Under the pieces are notes generated by a model. It worked only from the letters and a program-made list of their open reading frames with translations. It did not search any database and had not been told where the DNA came from. A DNA stretch of 24,093 bases. Source: Phycisphaerales bacterium (lineage in GTDB: Bacteria > Planctomycetota > Phycisphaerae > UBA1845 > Fen-1342). A program made the translations under genes and the position numbers. The number at the start of each line of letters is the position of its first letter. Within the stretch, counting starts at the first letter, position 1. Below are positions 22,205 to 24,093 of the stretch, piece after piece. The DNA is taken from NCBI GenBank assembly GCA_016710275.1, contig JADJXS010000003.1, positions 1 to 24,093 of the forward strand, in the 5' to 3' direction.

Positions 22205-22217
22205 TTTTTAAGCGACT
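22205..22217 (-). promoter_or_regulatory. Shared 13-mer AGTCGCTTAAAAA, copy 2, upstream of the 141-aa gene
   Basis: The - strand sequence AGTCGCTTAAAAA is followed by AGCC and lies 64 nt before the ATG at 22141. The flanking bases on the 5' side (CGCG) partly match copy 1 as well. A small hairpin (CCCGC/GCGGG, 22160-22174) lies between the motif and the start codon, as a hairpin also does at copy 1. Confidence 0.5.
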
Positions 22218-22234
22218 CGCGGGATGGCGTACGT

Positions 22235-23425
22235 TCATGGGCTTACTTCCCGCCCCGTCGGGCTCGCGAAGAGCAGCAGCTCGTGCTCCCACTTCGACGG
22301 CAACTCCGTCACCGCGCCGAAGACCTCGGCGACCCAGCGCTTCCATTCCGAACGCGAGAGGAGCGTCACGTGCGCGTTTCGCCCGTCCGGGAGCCTTGCC
22401 CGCGCGAGCTTCGTGGAGATCGTGAAGAAAACACGGTCGCCCTTCGCCTTCACCTCGCCGAGGACGCGGTCTACGGAGGCGAGCGGGATATGTTCGAGAA
22501 CGTCGCAGCAGAAGACGAGGTCGAAGCACCCCTCCGGCATCGTCTTGAACTCCGGGATCGCCGGGTCGAACTTGGCAAGCGTGCGCCGGCCGTCGCGCCA
22601 GAAGTGGGCCGCAAGGTCGGAGCGCCCGCAGCCATAGTCGAGGATCGTCCGCGGCGCAACGGCCGCGACCACTCGCGCGGCGTCCGCGAGGTGCAACTCG
22701 GTCGCGCTGCTCCCGTAGAAGCGCTCCGCGTGCATGCGTTGGTAAAGGCCGATATGGTCGTGGAAATCCGGCAGATCGCGCACGAACGCGAAGGCGCCAA
22801 TACCCTCGCGACCGGCCTCCACCTCATGCGAACTCGACTCCAGGAGCCGGAAGCCCCAGGCGGCCATCCAGTCGACGAGTCCGCGCTCGGTCCAGTAGTA
22901 GAGGTGCTCGCCGGGCCGGTAGTGCTTCGAGCCGCGCACCGCGCGCAGGAGATCGAAGACGGGGACGGAAACGAATACCCGCGCCCCCTTCGGGACGCTC
23001 TTCAGGACGTTCTCCGGGTCCTCGATATGCTCGATCGTGTCCCATAGGGTGAGCGCCTCGAAGCCGCCGGGGTCCTCGGCGAAGGCGCCCGACTCGCGGA
23101 GCCACTGCGCGGTCTGCGGGATCACGTCGAAGCCGGACATCTCGTAGCCGGCGCGCGCGGCCGCGCGCATGAAAGCGCCGCTCCCGGCCCCGTAGTCGAG
23201 CACGCGTGCGCCGACCGGCAGGTGCCGACGCATGAGCTCGCAGCGCCCCGCATTTACGCGCTCGGCGATCTGGCTCCCCTCGTAGGCCTGGACCTTCGCG
23301 AGGTAGTCCTCGCCGTATTCGACCCGTTCCCGGCCCATGTCGCGCTGATACGCCACCCCGCGCGCGTCGCAGATCGCGAGGTCGCCGTCCTTGATGAAGT
23401 CGAAGCGTTTGATCAGGCGGTCCAT
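22235..23425 (-). CDS. Double-domain SAM-dependent methyltransferase
   Basis: The 396-aa product contains two class I methyltransferase domains. Domain 1 has motif I VLDYGAGSG at 75-83, GFDV at 98-101 and WDTIEHIEDP at 128-137. Domain 2 has motif I ILDYGCGRSD at 261-270, FDLVFCCDVLEHIP at 301-314 and a strand RVFFTIS at 331-337. Domain 1 looks complete and catalytically plausible; domain 2 has a shorter glycine loop (GCGRSD) but keeps the acidic and EHIP elements. The substrate cannot be told: small molecules, sugars and proteins are all possible. ATG 23425 overlaps the end of the upstream methyltransferase-like gene by 13 nt. Confidence 0.85.
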   Translation of the reverse strand: MDRLIKRFDFIKDGDLAICDARGVAYQRDMGRERVEYGEDYLAKVQAYEGSQIAERVNAGRCELMRRHLPVGARVLDYGAGSGAFMRAAARAGYEMSGFDVIPQTAQWLRESGAFAEDPGGFEALTLWDTIEHIEDPENVLKSVPKGARVFVSVPVFDLLRAVRGSKHYRPGEHLYYWTERGLVDWMAAWGFRLLESSSHEVEAGREGIGAFAFVRDLPDFHDHIGLYQRMHAERFYGSSATELHLADAARVVAAVAPRTILDYGCGRSDLAAHFWRDGRRTLAKFDPAIPEFKTMPEGCFDLVFCCDVLEHIPLASVDRVLGEVKAKGDRVFFTISTKLARARLPDGRNAHVTLLSRSEWKRWVAEVFGAVTELPSKWEHELLLFASPTGREVSP

Positions 23426-23973
23426 AGCGCGAAAATGTCATGAAATTGAAGGTGATCCCTCGGGAGCGTCGAGAGAAACTCGAAGACGCAGTTATTGTCG
23501 CCGGGCGTGTCGTCGGCGTCGTGGAAGAGGACGTTCCCGCAGCGTCCCACCATAGCGAAGTCGTTCGCGACGGTCCGGTCGTGGGCGCCGTCTACGAAGG
23601 CGAAGTCGAAAGCGAGCCCGCGGAGGGTCGCCGCCTTCTCGGCGTCGTCGCGCACCGCGCGCATCTCGACGTTGTTGATCCCGAGCGAGCGCCAGAAGGC
23701 CTCGCGGTCCCACGCCTCGCCGTTGCGCTCGAGCTTCCCTTGCGCGAGGTCGATCGTCACCACGCGCTCGCAGTAAAGGCTCATGGCGGCCGCCGAGATC
23801 CCGCGATAGGTGCCGATCTCGACCGCCGTCCGGTAGCCGTGTCCGGCCATCGCCCACGCGAACGCGCCAGCCCCTCCGCGGATGTTGATCGCGCTCCTGC
23901 GCAGTATCTTCGGTCCATAGAGCGCGACGATTCGCTCGCGCAGCGCCTCTACCTTGTAGTCGCGGATCGTCAC
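23413..23973 (-). CDS. Methyltransf_24-like class I methyltransferase, 186 aa
   Basis: GTG 23973 overlaps the stop of the upstream gene; a longer start at 24003 adds ten unrelated residues. Motif I is AVEIGTYRGIS (50-60), followed by RVVTIDLAQ (70-78) and FDFAFVDGAHDRTVANDF (122-139). The FVDGAH motif is typical of Methyltransf_24, where the Asp/His pair is near the catalytic or metal site. The HDADD at 151-155 is consistent with this. The substrate is unknown. It is followed by a second methyltransferase gene, indicating a modification cluster. Confidence 0.8.
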   Translation of the reverse strand: MTIRDYKVEALRERIVALYGPKILRRSAINIRGGAGAFAWAMAGHGYRTAVEIGTYRGISAAAMSLYCERVVTIDLAQGKLERNGEAWDREAFWRSLGINNVEMRAVRDDAEKAATLRGLAFDFAFVDGAHDRTVANDFAMVGRCGNVLFHDADDTPGDNNCVFEFLSTLPRDHLQFHDIFALWTA

Positions 23974-24093
23974 GGATTGAACCCCACCACAGCGAAGCTC
24001 CACGCGAGGTCGCGCTCGCCGTGGATCACGTCAGCGAAGCCGAGCGTGCGGAGCATCCGCGCGACGTCCCGCGGATAGAAGAGGTGCCGGTGC
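23970..24093 (-). CDS. C-terminal end of a probable third methyltransferase (partial)
   Basis: The frame is open from the right edge of the window to TGA 23970-23972 and gives about 40 residues: HRHLFYPRDVARMLRTLGF followed by strand-like WSFAVVGFNP. A HLF-YP-x-D-V-x-x-L-L-x-x-x-GF pattern near the C-terminus is characteristic of many class I SAM methyltransferases. The stop overlaps the GTG of the next gene (GTGA). The catalytic part lies outside the window, so the call rests on the tail alone. Confidence 0.55.
   Translation of the reverse strand, partial: HRHLFYPRDVARMLRTLGFADVIHGERDLAWSFAVVGFNP

Noticed and set aside
21686..23047. 453-codon + strand open frame across the methyltransferase gene
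   Set aside because: Antisense shadow; the - strand has two clear SAM-binding motifs, and the frame also crosses an intergenic gap.

Overview
The window is GC-rich, densely packed and entirely phage-like: a tailed, non-contractile-tail bacteriophage or prophage of a Gram-negative host. The host call rests on the embedded Rz/Rz1-type spanin pair at 6647-7247 and a muramidase endolysin. The siphovirus call rests on a run of head-tail joining, gp10-like, tail-terminator, tail-tube, frameshifted chaperone and tape-measure genes with no sheath gene. Most neighbouring genes overlap by ATGA, GTGA or TGATG. No rRNA, tRNA, IS element or CRISPR array was seen, and no terminase, portal or capsid gene lies in the window.

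Left arm (1-6094, + strand): probable early genes. A string of very small translationally coupled genes, two of them single-span membrane peptides, leads to a YqaJ-type exonuclease (1151-2135) and a probable single-strand annealing partner (2152-3179). A 219-aa unknown protein (3365-4024) follows, flanked on both sides by degenerate GGCNN pentanucleotide arrays (3234-3283, 4033-4102, 4160-4229, 4276-4350). Then come four conserved or unknown phage proteins up to 6094.

Right arm (6155-24093, - strand, transcribed right to left): late genes. In transcription order these are the end of one methyltransferase, a Methyltransf_24-like protein and a double-domain methyltransferase; a 141-aa virion-type protein, a coiled-coil protein and a zinc-motif protein; two related secreted proteins; a 156-aa virion-type protein, a ten-repeat protein and a fibre-tail-adaptor-like protein; head-tail joining, gp10-like, tail terminator and tail tube; G/GT-type tail assembly chaperones with a canonical -1 slippery site; the tape measure; three tail-tip genes; and the lysis cassette (two membrane proteins, endolysin, a small protein, Rz/Rz1). 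The two arms converge at about 6.1 kb.

The least expected features are: (1) the GGCNN arrays, where GGC is held every 5 bp while the two other bases vary; (2) an identical 13-mer, AGTCGCTTAAAAA, in the only two gaps over 90 nt in the late arm, upstream of the tail-tube gene and the 141-aa gene; (3) three apparent frameshifts (YqaJ, annealing protein, Rz) that could be sequence errors, mutations or recoding; (4) a tandem methyltransferase fusion in a methyltransferase cluster; (5) a pair of Sec-exported paralogues within the virion cluster, one with a lower-GC insertion. All of this was read by eye; no database search was possible.
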